Positions 16,363-24,555 are shown, counted from the stretch's first letter. The stretch is 28,547 nt of DNA from Christensenella sp. UBA2853 (GCA_002350845.1 DEFL01000071.1:1-28547); one strand, 5' to 3'. Translations and numbers: made by a program. Notes: a model not told the origin generated them from the letters alone.

Positions 16363-17700
16363 TTACAGAACCGCCGTCAGAATGGAGGAACCCTCCAGGT
16401 GCATTGGATAGAAATCGTCGCGGACCTTCAGGTAAAAGTCCTGTGCTTTCTCTCCGGCATTGAGAACAACCACCGCGAGGGTGCCGTCCGGATTCCTTGC
16501 CGCCGTCACCTCCAGATCCCTGCTGAAGGTGCTTGTACCGACCCTGCGGCTGCCCGGCTGAATGTACCGGGAGAAATGCCCGATATATTCATACGACAGC
16601 CTGCGGATCAGCTGCTTCTTCTTTGTGTCATACATCAGCGGCGCGTCACAGTAATTGGCCACATGATTCGGGCCGCCCTTTTCATCGAGCAGAAGGTTCC
16701 ATTCAATCAGCGTGTCCGCCCCGTGATTCAAATCGCCGATATACTCATGGGCATACTTGACCGCACCGAGCAGTTCCTTGTCGTTTCCGTACAGACTGTG
16801 CTCCACGCAGCCCTCTGAAAACACCAGGCGTTTTCCCGGGAATTCTTCGCGAATCATGCTCAGCACATCAAAATGGTCGCCGGTGTACCAGTGGAACGCA
16901 ATGCCGCCCACCATGTCCTTCATCTCATCATCTGTCATGATTTCCATGGCCCGGTCCAGTGCGCGTTCCTTATTGTGGTCCCAGACGAGAAGACAGACGC
17001 GGTCCTTCAGATCATGCCGCTCAAGCGCGGGTCCCAGATGACACCGTACGAACTGGCGCTCTTCACTGCCTGTCATGGTGCAGCTGTCCCAGCGCTGCGT
17101 GGCATTGGGCTCATTCTGCACAGACAGGAGACGCACGTCCATGCATTCTTCCAGGAAATGCTCGACGGTCCTGACCATGTATTCCGCCCAGCGGTCAGCA
17201 TAGACTTCCAGCAGCTTTCCACCGTGCTTTCTCTCGCCGTTCGACTTCATATAGGCCGGCGGCGACCACGGGGTAAGCATCAGGCGGATCGGCTCTCCGG
17301 CCCTCTGTGCGGCATCCCGCAGCAGCGGGAACACATACCGGTCATTCCTCTCAAAATCCATATGCCGGAGTTCTTCATCCTTTGGGTCATCGTCCGCGGC
17401 GTACATCTCCGTTCCGAAATCGGAGGAATCAATGGATGTTCTGCCCCAGGTATACCCCAGACTGTCCGGGCCAAAGCAGGCCTCGATAACTTCCCTGCGC
17501 GTCTCCGGGTCCATCTGGCTGTACACATAGCCCGCAGCATCTGTAAAGGCCGCGCCGAACCCCTCAATGGTCTGGTACTGTTTATCCGGATACACACAGA
17601 CCAGGGCCATCTCACGCCCAGTCCCATGGGTATCCTTTTCGACTTCTGTCAGACGGGAAAATCCTTTCCCGTTTTCCATGCCGCTGATACGGATTTTCAT
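16363..17700 (-). CDS. Glycoside hydrolase family 30 enzyme
   Basis: A 445-residue cytoplasmic enzyme. Two in-frame ATGs lie close together. AGGAGG is only 2 bases from the one at 17706 but 8 bases from the one at 17700, so 17700 is chosen. The sequence follows GH30: YQTIEGFGAAFTDAAGY near the start, WGRTSIDSSDFG, LMLTPWSPPAYMKSNG, the acid/base E197 in SVQNEPNA and the nucleophile E296 in LVFSEGCVE. A short C-terminal beta-sandwich ends the protein. GH30 members include glucosylceramidases, beta-xylosidases, beta-1,6-glucanases and xylanases. The layout resembles the glucosylceramidase-like branch, but the substrate is uncertain. The lack of a signal peptide implies intracellular oligosaccharide cleavage. 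Confidence 0.88.
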   Translation of the reverse strand: MKIRISGMENGKGFSRLTEVEKDTHGTGREMALVCVYPDKQYQTIEGFGAAFTDAAGYVYSQMDPETRREVIEACFGPDSLGYTWGRTSIDSSDFGTEMYAADDDPKDEELRHMDFERNDRYVFPLLRDAAQRAGEPIRLMLTPWSPPAYMKSNGERKHGGKLLEVYADRWAEYMVRTVEHFLEECMDVRLLSVQNEPNATQRWDSCTMTGSEERQFVRCHLGPALERHDLKDRVCLLVWDHNKERALDRAMEIMTDDEMKDMVGGIAFHWYTGDHFDVLSMIREEFPGKRLVFSEGCVEHSLYGNDKELLGAVKYAHEYIGDLNHGADTLIEWNLLLDEKGGPNHVANYCDAPLMYDTKKKQLIRRLSYEYIGHFSRYIQPGSRRVGTSTFSRDLEVTAARNPDGTLAVVVLNAGEKAQDFYLKVRDDFYPMHLEGSSILTAVL

Positions 17701-17773
17701 GATCATTTCCTCCTGTTCAAGCTGATGGAAGCGTATCATGTTTCACCTTTTTTGTCATCTGTTTTTTCGCAGA

Positions 17774-17803
17774 AAAAACAGAGCGCCGCGGCACTCTGTT
17801 TTT
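17774..17803 (-). terminator. Terminator of the nrd operon
   Basis: AAAAACAGAG and CTCTGTTTTT flank a GC-rich inner stem. On the minus strand a T run and TTTTTTCTGCG follow. It lies directly after the nrdG stop. Confidence 0.8.
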
Positions 17804-17807
17804 AGGT

Positions 17808-18320
17808 TCAGTATTCTCCCAGCCATCTCGGGGATGTTTCCGGTACTGCTTTTCCCTGACGCAGGCTTTCCGGAACATTGATCACGCGCTGATTTCTGCT
17901 CCCGCGGAAATTGAGCTCCAGACTGCGCTGGGAAAGAATGAACGGACCGTCAATCAGAACGTCCAGTTTGGAGAGAAGTGCCTTCTGGGCATCCGTTCCC
18001 CCGGCGAGGTCTTCATAGAGATATCCTGTATAGGAGGCCAGCTCATAGTTGTGCGCCTTCAGCATCTCCGCCAGAGGCAGAAGCGCCTCCGCCTGGGCAA
18101 ACGGTTCACCGCCTGAAAAGGTGACGCCCCGGCACAGCGGGTTCCGGCGGATGATCTCAAAGAGTTCCTCCGGCTCCATCCACTTCCCGCCCTCAAAGGC
18201 CCAGGTCTCCGGGTTGTGACAGCCCGGACAGTGATGCGGACAGCCCTGTACATAGATCGTTGTGCGGATGCCCGGGCCGTCCACAATGCTGTCCCTGGTA
18301 ATGCCTGCTGTGCGGATCAT
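17808..18320 (-). CDS. nrdG: Anaerobic ribonucleoside-triphosphate reductase activating enzyme
   Basis: A 170-residue radical-SAM protein. It starts MIRTAGITRDSIVDGPGIRTTIYVQGCPHHCPGCHNPETW, with the CX3CX2C cluster ligands C27, C31 and C34. VTFSGGEPFAQAEAL supplies the GGE motif that binds S-adenosylmethionine. NrdG cleaves SAM to place a glycyl radical on the reductase. The ATG overlaps the stop of the preceding small ORF (ATGA), so the two are translationally coupled. Here the glycine it should activate appears to be on that small ORF rather than on the large NrdD chain. A terminator follows. Confidence 0.93.
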   Translation of the reverse strand: MIRTAGITRDSIVDGPGIRTTIYVQGCPHHCPGCHNPETWAFEGGKWMEPEELFEIIRRNPLCRGVTFSGGEPFAQAEALLPLAEMLKAHNYELASYTGYLYEDLAGGTDAQKALLSKLDVLIDGPFILSQRSLELNFRGSRNQRVINVPESLRQGKAVPETSPRWLGEY

Positions 18321-18511
18321 GCGTTCTCCGCCAGACTGTGCTTGACACGGTCCCGCTCTTCCGCGCGCTTCGCATCATTCCACTTGTCCATTGTGCCCAC
18401 GAGATAGCCCGTGATCCGGCGGATGCGCTCGAATCCCACGCCTTCACCCAGTTTCTCGTCCCGGTTGTCCAGGATCACTTCATTGTCTTTCTCTACAGCC
18501 TGATTTTCCAT
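18317..18511 (-). CDS. Stand-alone glycyl-radical C-terminal domain of NrdD
   Basis: A 64-residue ORF starting at the ATG at 18511, 8 bases after GGGAGG. An ATG at 18538 in the same frame lacks such a site. The C-terminal half (FERIRRITGYLVGT, then MDKWNDAKRAEERDRVKH) aligns with the extreme C-terminus of class III ribonucleotide reductases. In E. coli this reads RRVCGYLGS...FNAGKQEEVKRRVKH and its Gly681 holds the radical. G35 is therefore the candidate radical glycine. The first 25 residues are acidic and polar, perhaps a linker. The ORF is in the same frame as nrdD, separated by one TGA and a few codons, and it overlaps nrdG. The domain assignment is strong. That it works as a separate subunit is inference. 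Confidence 0.8.
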   Translation of the reverse strand: MENQAVEKDNEVILDNRDEKLGEGVGFERIRRITGYLVGTMDKWNDAKRAEERDRVKHSLAENA

Positions 18512-18550
18512 TTTCTTTTCCTCCCTGCTGTTTTTCATGCCTTCCGCATC

Positions 18551-20833
18551 TCATTCGATGCCTCTGAAGGCGACGATATCGGGATACAGTTTCTTCAGTT
18601 CTTCAATGCGCCGCTGCGGTACACGGTGTCCTTCCCTGCGGCCGCACCGCGGGCAGACATCCCCAATGACGCCCACATACCCGCAGACCGGGTCGCGGTC
18701 CACCGGGTGATTGATGCTGCCATACCCGATCTCACAGTCATGCATCCACCGCACGACCTGTTCAAACGCCTCCACATTGCGCGCCGTGTCGCCGTCAAGC
18801 TCGACATAGCTGATGTGTCCCGCATTGCACAGGGCATGATACGGTGCTTCCAGACGGATCTTGTCATAGGCGGAGATCGGATACCAGACCGGGATATGGA
18901 AACTGTTGGTGTAATACTCGCGGTCCGTGATGCCGGGAATCTTGCCGAAGCGTTTCTGGTCCTGTGCGATGAACTTGCCGGACAGTCCCTCCGCTGGCGT
19001 GGCGAGCAGGGTAAAGTTCATCTTTATGGCCTGCGACTTCTTGTCGCAGAACTCCCGCATATGGCGGATGATTTCAAGCCCCTTCTCCTCCATTTCCGGC
19101 ATTTCCCCGTGATGATGCCCATAGAGCGCCGTCAGGGTTTCCGCAAGGCCGATGAAGCCAATGGAAAGGGTGCCGTGCTTGAGCACTTCACGGACGGTAT
19201 CGGTGATATGCAGCTTGTCGGAATCCAGCCAGACGCCCTGCCCCATGAGGAAGGGGAAATTATAGACATGCTTCTGCGCCTGGATTTCAAAGCGGTCCAA
19301 AAGCTGCTGTGCGACGAGCTCGAGCAGTTCGTCCAGCCGTTTGTAGAAGGCCGCCTCGTCATGATGGCTCTCCAGCGCGATGCGCGGAAGGTTGATCGAG
19401 GTAAAGGAGAGATTGCCGCGGGAATAGGCAATCTGGCGGCTCGGATCATACACATTGCCCATGACGCGGGTTCTGCAGCCCATGGTCGCCACTTCCGTCT
19501 CCGGGCGTCCGGGGACATAGTACTGGAGGTTATACGGTGAATCCAGGAACACAAAGTTCGGGAAAAGGCGCTTTGCGCTGACCTTGCAGCTCAGGCGGAA
19601 CAGGTCATAGTTCGGGTCTTCCGGATTGTAATTGACGCCTTCCTTGACCTTGAAAATGTGAATCGGGAAAATGCAGGTTTCCCCGTGCCCGAGACCGGCG
19701 TCGAGTGCAAGCAGCACATTGCGCATAGCCATCCGGCCTTCCGGGGTGGTGTCGGTTCCGTAATTGATGGAGGAAAACGGGGTCTGGGCACCGGCACGGG
19801 AGTGCATGGTGTTCAGGTTGTGGACAAAACCCTCCATCGCCTGATACGTGTCCTTGTCCGTCCGCTTCAGGGCCCGTGCGCGCACACGCTTCAGCATATG
19901 AGCCATGTCTTCCCGGGCGATCCCCATGCCGTCTGAGAGTGCCGCAGCAAGGCGGTAATCGAAGTCCGGGGAGTTCTGGAGCTTGGCCAGCTCGCCCTGT
20001 ATGCGTTCCACGTCATTCAGGATTTTTTCCACCGCATCCTGAAGCTCATCCTCATCCTTCTTGTCCTCAATGACATCGGTGAGAATGCGCAGGAAATTCT
20101 TGCGGTAGGTTTTCCCCACGCCCTCTGCCATGGCATAATCGAAGTTCGGAATGGACTGACCGCCATGCTGGTCGTTCTGATTGGACTGGATTGCAATCGC
20201 GGCCAGAGCGGCATAGCTGGCAATCGACTGGGGTTCACGCAGATACCCGTGCCCGGTGGAAAAGCCGTTGTGGAACAGGCTGAGGATATCAATCTGCGTG
20301 CAGGTGGTCGTCATATGATAAAAGTCGAAGTCATGAATATAGATATCGCCTTCGCGGAAGGCTTTCGCATGCTCCGGCCGAAGCAGATACATTTCATTGT
20401 ATGCCTTGGCACCGGCCGACCCGATCTGCAGCATGCTGCCCATGGCGGTATTGCCGTCAATATTGGCGTTGTCACGCTTCAGGTCGCTGTCAATGGCGTC
20501 CTCCTGCGTGATCTCATTGATCGTCTTCATCAGGGCAGTGTTGGCATCGCGTGTATGAGTCCGGTTGGCGCGGTAAAGGATATAGGCCTTTGCCGTGTCA
20601 TTGAAACCATACTGCATCAGCTGATGCTCAACGGTATCCTGAATGGTCTCGATATCTGGTGACTTGGCCGGAAAGATGGCTTCCAGTTTTGCTTCCACTG
20701 AATCGGCCACCCGCGCCGCGTCCTCGGCATTGCCCTCCCGCACCGCTTCCATGGCGCGCAGAATGGCTGAAGCAATCTTTGTCTGATCGTAGAGTACGCG
20801 TCGTCCGTCCCGCTTGATGACACTCCGTATCAC
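18551..20833 (-). CDS. nrdD: Anaerobic ribonucleoside-triphosphate reductase, large chain without radical tail
   Basis: A 760-residue chain from a GTG at 20833, chosen because AAAGGGG lies 9 bases upstream and because homologues begin near VIRSVIKRDG. A GTG at 20905 in the same frame would add 24 residues but has no ribosome binding site. Residues about 1-95 form an ATP-cone (VIKRDGRRVLYDQTKIASAILRAM). The barrel includes QNDQHGGQSIPNFDYAMA and TMGCRTRVMGN, whose Cys (about 453) is the likely thiyl residue. The end holds HPVDRDPVCGYVGVIGDVCPRCGRREG, a zinc site with three visible Cys, then stops at VAFRGIE. The RxxGYL radical tail normally found after the zinc site is missing and lies in the next ORF. 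It makes deoxyribonucleotides without oxygen. Confidence 0.92.
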   Translation of the reverse strand: MIRSVIKRDGRRVLYDQTKIASAILRAMEAVREGNAEDAARVADSVEAKLEAIFPAKSPDIETIQDTVEHQLMQYGFNDTAKAYILYRANRTHTRDANTALMKTINEITQEDAIDSDLKRDNANIDGNTAMGSMLQIGSAGAKAYNEMYLLRPEHAKAFREGDIYIHDFDFYHMTTTCTQIDILSLFHNGFSTGHGYLREPQSIASYAALAAIAIQSNQNDQHGGQSIPNFDYAMAEGVGKTYRKNFLRILTDVIEDKKDEDELQDAVEKILNDVERIQGELAKLQNSPDFDYRLAAALSDGMGIAREDMAHMLKRVRARALKRTDKDTYQAMEGFVHNLNTMHSRAGAQTPFSSINYGTDTTPEGRMAMRNVLLALDAGLGHGETCIFPIHIFKVKEGVNYNPEDPNYDLFRLSCKVSAKRLFPNFVFLDSPYNLQYYVPGRPETEVATMGCRTRVMGNVYDPSRQIAYSRGNLSFTSINLPRIALESHHDEAAFYKRLDELLELVAQQLLDRFEIQAQKHVYNFPFLMGQGVWLDSDKLHITDTVREVLKHGTLSIGFIGLAETLTALYGHHHGEMPEMEEKGLEIIRHMREFCDKKSQAIKMNFTLLATPAEGLSGKFIAQDQKRFGKIPGITDREYYTNSFHIPVWYPISAYDKIRLEAPYHALCNAGHISYVELDGDTARNVEAFEQVVRWMHDCEIGYGSINHPVDRDPVCGYVGVIGDVCPRCGRREGHRVPQRRIEELKKLYPDIVAFRGIE

Positions 20834-20937
20834 AGGAATCAGCCCCTTTTTGTTGATTTCCGCTCCAGAAAAGGTGGGCCCCGCTTTTTGCTGCAGGAGG
20901 TCCACATCTTGTGGTCTTTCGTTTTCTCCTCCACCGT

Positions 20938-20966
20938 ATTATGTTCAGCGCTCTCCTGTTTGTCAA
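20938..20966 (-). promoter_or_regulatory. Putative sigma-A promoter of the nrd operon
   Basis: On the minus strand a perfect TTGACA (20966-20961), a 17-base spacer and CATAAT (20943-20938) are seen. An inverted repeat CCACA-TCT-TGTGG (20902-20914) lies in the predicted leader. It does not match the NrdR-box consensus I know. Confidence 0.7.
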
Positions 20967-20999
20967 GGAGTATTTTGTCTCTGTTCTGTACATTTTGCC

Positions 21000-21025
21000 G
21001 GTCCGGAAGATGCTGCTTCCGGACC
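21000..21025. other. Perfect 10-bp hairpin at the island edge
   Basis: GGTCCGGAAG at 21000-21009 pairs with CTTCCGGACC at 21016-21025. No T run follows on either strand, so it is not a clear terminator. It directly abuts the left 47-bp repeat. Confidence 0.5.
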
Positions 21026-21072
21026 ATTCCTCATCTAAAATTCATCCTGATTTCACGAAAGGTATGCTATCA
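21026..21072 (+). repeat. Left copy of 47-bp direct repeat
   Basis: It matches 25512-25558 at 45 of 47 positions, starting ATTCCTCATC and ending GGTATGCTATCA. The mismatches are T/A at position 11 and C/T at position 31. It marks the change from GC-rich to AT-rich sequence. Confidence 0.9.
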
Positions 21073-21186
21073 CCCGACTTTGCCACTCTATAGTAACGAA
21101 ACCCCAGGCCTTGCAATGGTCTGGAGTATTCAAATCCAGAATGATATATACCTACTTTAGAAGACATCGACGTTGCTCCTTAATGA

Positions 21187-21945
21187 CCGAAATCGGCCGT
21201 CTGTGTACCGGTCCATCTGTATTTCTATTGCAATAATGAACCTAACAGCCAAATAGATGATGATGGATGCAAAGGGAAAAATGCAACAATAGACTTTTCA
21301 ACGTTAGGGCCGGGTTATGATTTAATAGGGTTAATTCAAGCGCAAAAAATTATATATGCAAGTGCCTCGGAACTGCTTGAACGGCAGAGAGAAATAATGG
21401 ATAATCCAAAACATATTATGATTTGGAAAGGATTAAAGAGAAATGGATATAGCTGCGCGACAAGCTATTCTCGACCACTACAAGATATAAGTAGACAACC
21501 AAACGATAAGAATGATTTCATTAGAATGGAAACAGGAATTGGAAGCATGCTAAAGTCAGGGAACAAACGGTTCCTCTTCATTGTAAAAGCAGACGATTAT
21601 CCAATTTCTGCAATCCCAGAGGGAGCTTTCTACATGCGTGAAAGAGGCTTCTTTACAAACCCGGATGGTAGTGATTACGGCCATGGAGTAACACTCGCCG
21701 AGAAGAGACCTGATGGTATAATAGTGTTCAACAACTTTTCTCCAGGAGCTATAGGACCTATAGAAGAAGAATATGATAGTTTCATAAAGCGCTACCAATA
21801 TATTGGTTGGCCTCAAAAACTGGGATATCTGTATAAAGGGAGGACATCCGGGGATGAAACGTTCGAGAGTAAGAGTCAATCTATTGGTCATACTTACGAT
21901 TCTGATGTGTTTTCCCTGCACATCTATCGGAGATACCGACATTAG
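21187..21945 (+). pseudogene. RHS C-terminal tip with unrecognised (toxin-like) domain, N-terminally truncated
   Basis: Read in the frame open from 21187, the sequence gives HLYFYCNNEPNSQIDDDGC. This matches the RHS signature (LYAYCGNNPVxYxDPxG) that ends the RHS shell and precedes the variable tip. Just upstream, in another frame, SLMTEIGRL resembles the RHS 'DxEIGRF' motif, so a small deletion or frameshift separates them and no core is attached. After the signature come about 220 residues (GKNATIDFSTLGPGYDLIGLIQ, then FYMRERGFFTNPDGSDYGHGVTLAEKRPDG) that I cannot assign. In RHS proteins this position carries a toxin. An ATG at 21397 could give a 182-residue fragment. The last 92 bases overlap the next gene. 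Confidence 0.6.
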
Positions 21946-23194
21946 TCTTTACCCAATTCATGTGAACGGGACTTGGGGTTTTATCAATGAGCAGGGGGTA
22001 ATAGTAATACCCCCACAATATGTCGATGTGCTGCCATTTTCAGGCATGTTTACCGGTTCTTCTTGTGATGGAAAGAACTGGGGTATTATTGATGCGGACG
22101 GAAGATTTGTACTACCACCTAACCATGAAATTGTTTGGGGAAATAACTGCAATATATGCGCAGTATATGTAAACAACCCTGATGATGCAGCCTTGAGATG
22201 TGGGCTATTTAATCTTCAGTCAGGCAAATTTAGTGGATTTCAATGGCATAATGCTATACTTTGTGAAAATACAAATTTACACCCAGTTCAATCGAGTAAT
22301 GGATTGTGGGGGTATGCAAGTATGAATTCCTGTATGGAGGTAATACCATGCCAGTTTTCAGAAGCATCCAGTTTTCATGAAGGGTGGGCATGCGTTAGGT
22401 TTTGCAATCAGTCGAATGAGATACAAGACCCATATTATTTCGACGCTCTGGCAAACGAAACTGGGAACTTTTTATACCCCCCTACGGGATTCTACATATA
22501 TGGTCATGATGGAGTATCAAATGGCTTAATTCAAATAATAGATATGGATACTGGGCTAACAGGTTATATGGATATGAATGGACAATTGGTTATTGAAGCA
22601 GAATGGATGTATGGATCAAAATTTTATGGGAATTTCGCATGGGTTATGGATAATGAAACAGAAGAAAGGTTTTACATTGATCGGACAGGGAATGCACTGG
22701 ATAAATCCATTCGTCCTATAGGAACGGTTCTGGATAATTATGATGCTTGTGAGTTTTACAATGGAGTTTCCTGCGTTGCAGTTGGGAATGATGAAATAGA
22801 TCATGTAGCTGTAATGACAGAAAAAGGTAACCTGCTGTATGTTCTTGAAGAAACAACTACCAGCATGATATTTCCATACTATGATTATGAGGAAGCTTGG
22901 TATATGGATTATCAAGGCAGGTATGGCTTAATTGATCGAGAAGGTTGCTATCTCACAGATGCAAACTTTTACTGTGTGGAAGAGACTGGTTCACCGTTCA
23001 TCAATGGTTTGGCAGCAGTACGTGAATATGGAATAGGAGGCAAATGGGGATTCATTGACAGACACGGCGAATGGATCATTGCGCCTGAATGGGATGATGC
23101 TGATTCCTTTGTGGGAAAGTTGGCATATGTTGAAAAGCATGGAAAAATGGCATATATCAATCAGCAGGGAACTGTAATATGGGAGGAGGAATGA
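21854..23194 (+). CDS. Exported WG-repeat protein
   Basis: A 446-residue protein. The ATG follows AGGGAGG by 10 bases and begins a signal peptide (MKRSRVRVNLLVILTILMCFPCTS). The mature part consists of about six or seven WG (KWG-type) repeats with the pattern GxWGFID..G..VI.P.y..a..F..G.A.V. Clear examples are GTWGFINEQGVIVIPPQY, KNWGIIDADGRFVLPP, GKWGFIDRHGEWIIAPEWDDA and GKMAYINQQGTVIWEEE at the end. WG repeats form extracellular beta structures of poorly known role. Some lie next to polymorphic toxins, where they may serve as immunity or delivery partners. Its position overlapping an RHS tip fits that idea but does not prove it. Low-GC codon use sets it apart from the flanks. Confidence 0.75.
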   Translation: MKRSRVRVNLLVILTILMCFPCTSIGDTDISLYPIHVNGTWGFINEQGVIVIPPQYVDVLPFSGMFTGSSCDGKNWGIIDADGRFVLPPNHEIVWGNNCNICAVYVNNPDDAALRCGLFNLQSGKFSGFQWHNAILCENTNLHPVQSSNGLWGYASMNSCMEVIPCQFSEASSFHEGWACVRFCNQSNEIQDPYYFDALANETGNFLYPPTGFYIYGHDGVSNGLIQIIDMDTGLTGYMDMNGQLVIEAEWMYGSKFYGNFAWVMDNETEERFYIDRTGNALDKSIRPIGTVLDNYDACEFYNGVSCVAVGNDEIDHVAVMTEKGNLLYVLEETTTSMIFPYYDYEEAWYMDYQGRYGLIDREGCYLTDANFYCVEETGSPFINGLAAVREYGIGGKWGFIDRHGEWIIAPEWDDADSFVGKLAYVEKHGKMAYINQQGTVIWEEE

Positions 23195-23340
23195 TACTAG
23201 CGGGAGTTTCGACATTTGCCATCGGCAGCGTGGGCCAGGGAAGCCCGCATGCGCTCTGCTACAACCTGTATAATGCAGGTACAGCAAACATCTTTTTTGA
23301 TCTCAATTTGCTACATCTTCATTGTGCAACAATGGTTTGA
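23191..23340 (+). CDS. Possible 49-residue ORF overlapping the WG-gene stop
   Basis: An ATGA overlap with the stop of the WG-repeat gene opens a short frame (MILAGVSTFAIGSVGQGSP...) ending at 23340. The GGGAGGAGG is too close to be ideal. The first 100 bases are more GC-rich than the rest of the island, so it is probably a remnant of a longer gene. I do not recognise it. Confidence 0.2.
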   Translation: MILAGVSTFAIGSVGQGSPHALCYNLYNAGTANIFFDLNLLHLHCATMV

Positions 23341-23442
23341 GTGGCAAAAGCCCTTTTTGAAAGAATATTACCTGCAAACACTAAAAAACTGTTGAGTGGT
23401 GGTTTAGTGTATTATGATGCTCCCCATTTATCTACAGATGAG

Positions 23443-23493
23443 AATCTGAGTTTTAGGCAGGTTTGTAGTACAAACCTGCCTAAAACTCAGATT
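23443..23493. repeat. Perfect 51-nt palindrome with 24-bp arms
   Basis: AATCTGAGTTTTAGGCAGG and five more bases (23443-23466) pair without mismatch to 23470-23493 across a 3-base AGT loop. No T run follows on either strand, so it is not a standard terminator. It sits in the 345-base gap between the WG gene and the next ORF. Confidence 0.9.
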
Positions 23494-23539
23494 ATATATG
23501 CGGCTAAGACGCAATAATAACGTTTTGAGGTAACGTTGA

Positions 23540-23986
23540 ATGCGAAGATTAACTACTATAATTGTATTCTTTATTGCTGTTTTCCTTCTGTTGTCATTTG
23601 GCTCTGTTGTGTTAATGAACTATGTGTTAGCGCGTGCAAATCGAATTGTTTATTCTTTTGAGTACTGGGAAACAGATGAAACCCGAAAGAAAGGCTCTGC
23701 GACAATTCTCGGAAATGATGTAAATACTATTTGTACCTTGATTAATAATTCGAATAGAATTATTCATTTTTTTAGTCAAGAAGAAGGATTTGACAGAGAT
23801 GTCTTCTTGAATTTGTATGTAAACGATTGGGTCAAAATAAAGCTTCTGATAAGTCGAGCAGGTGTAGGAACTTCACTAAGGCACCCCTTCCTTCCATACA
23901 TGTATTATTCTCCAGACAATTATGAAAAGATAATGCACATCTTAAGCCAGTATACTACGAACTATCGAGTCATAGGACCAGGATGA
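23540..23986 (+). CDS. Membrane-anchored orphan protein, immunity-protein candidate
   Basis: A 148-residue protein with TTGAGG 9 bases before the ATG. Residues about 5-28 (TTIIVFFIAVFLLLSFGSVVLMNYVL) form one membrane anchor. About 120 polar residues follow with the pattern of a small alpha/beta domain (GSATILGNDVNTICTLINNSNRIIHFF) and end HILSQYTTNYRVIGPG. No family is recognised. The flanking DNA contains RHS debris. Small proteins with one anchor and a short domain are common as immunity proteins beside RHS tips, so that role is a guess from context. Two TAACGTT copies (23518-23524, 23531-23537) flank its ribosome binding site. Confidence 0.55.
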   Translation: MRRLTTIIVFFIAVFLLLSFGSVVLMNYVLARANRIVYSFEYWETDETRKKGSATILGNDVNTICTLINNSNRIIHFFSQEEGFDRDVFLNLYVNDWVKIKLLISRAGVGTSLRHPFLPYMYYSPDNYEKIMHILSQYTTNYRVIGPG

Positions 23987-24264
23987 GCAGACGCCAACAG
24001 TGTTAGCGTCGGGAAGAAAAAGCCACAAATTGTCGGATGAAAAGAGCCAATTCCTGTAAGCTTTATATATCAGTGCTGGAAGAACAGCCTGCCTAGAAAG
24101 CAAGTGAATATCGCATTCAATGGTAGCCGTTACAATAAATGGATTTAGATGCTTTTCCCTCAGTCATAGCCATTTCTCCCTGATAGCCATTATGCCGACG
24201 TATCTACGGTGGCGTCAGTAACTATTACGGTCAGATCAATTGGAAAGATTGGCATAGTCGTTAG
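23987..24264 (+). other. AT-rich gap without a credible gene
   Basis: All frames are broken by stops. The stretch lies mostly inside the inverted-repeat-bounded segment at 24006-24284 and shows no RNA gene I recognise. Confidence 0.5.
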
Positions 24265-24284
24265 TGGTTTTTTCTGCCCGACGC
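24006..24284. mobile_element. Candidate small element with 21-bp imperfect terminal inverted repeats
   Basis: GCGTCGGGAAGAAAAA... at 24006-24026 matches the reverse complement of 24264-24284 at 19 of 21 positions. A second nested inverted pair, GTTAGCGTC, lies at 24002-24010 and 24304-24312. No transposase is present. No convincing target duplication is seen. Confidence 0.4.
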
Positions 24285-24555
24285 AAAATGGTCTTTTCTA
24301 ACTGACGCTAACAACGGTGAAATCTATGCAGCAGAAGTAGGCTATGATCCGTATAATAACCTTGCCAGCTTTAAAGAGCGCATTGCAGGAGAAGGCGTTT
24401 ATGAGACAGCTTACGAATACGACGCTGAGAATAAGCCGACGAAAGTCACATACAGCAATGGCGTGGAGGTTCAGTATCAGTATGACGGGCTGGGGCGGGT
24501 CACAAAACGAACCGTAATCCATGGAACGGATCAGCAGGAAACCTCCTATACTTAG
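24265..24555 (+). pseudogene. RHS/YD-repeat core fragment
   Basis: An open frame of about 96 codons with no start codon encodes NGEIYAAEVGYDPYNNLASF, then YETAYEYDAENKPTKVTYSNGVEVQYQYDGLGRVTKRT. These are typical YD repeats of the RHS shell (the YEYDAENKPTKVTYSNG type). The frame ends at a TAG whose first bases are the start of an inverted-repeat element, so the gene was interrupted. Both ends are missing. It lies downstream of an RHS tip in the same orientation, the reverse of the normal order, which points to more than one RHS copy or to rearrangement. Confidence 0.75.

Noticed and set aside
18551..18553. TGA between nrdD and the radical-tail ORF as a selenocysteine codon
   Set aside because: The position is a polar linker with no known selenoprotein role. 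The following ORF has its own ribosome binding site, so a normal stop is the simpler reading. I saw no obvious insertion element but could not fold it rigorously.
21000..21025. Hairpin at the island's left edge as a terminator
   Set aside because: The 10-bp stem is perfect but neither strand has a T run after it.
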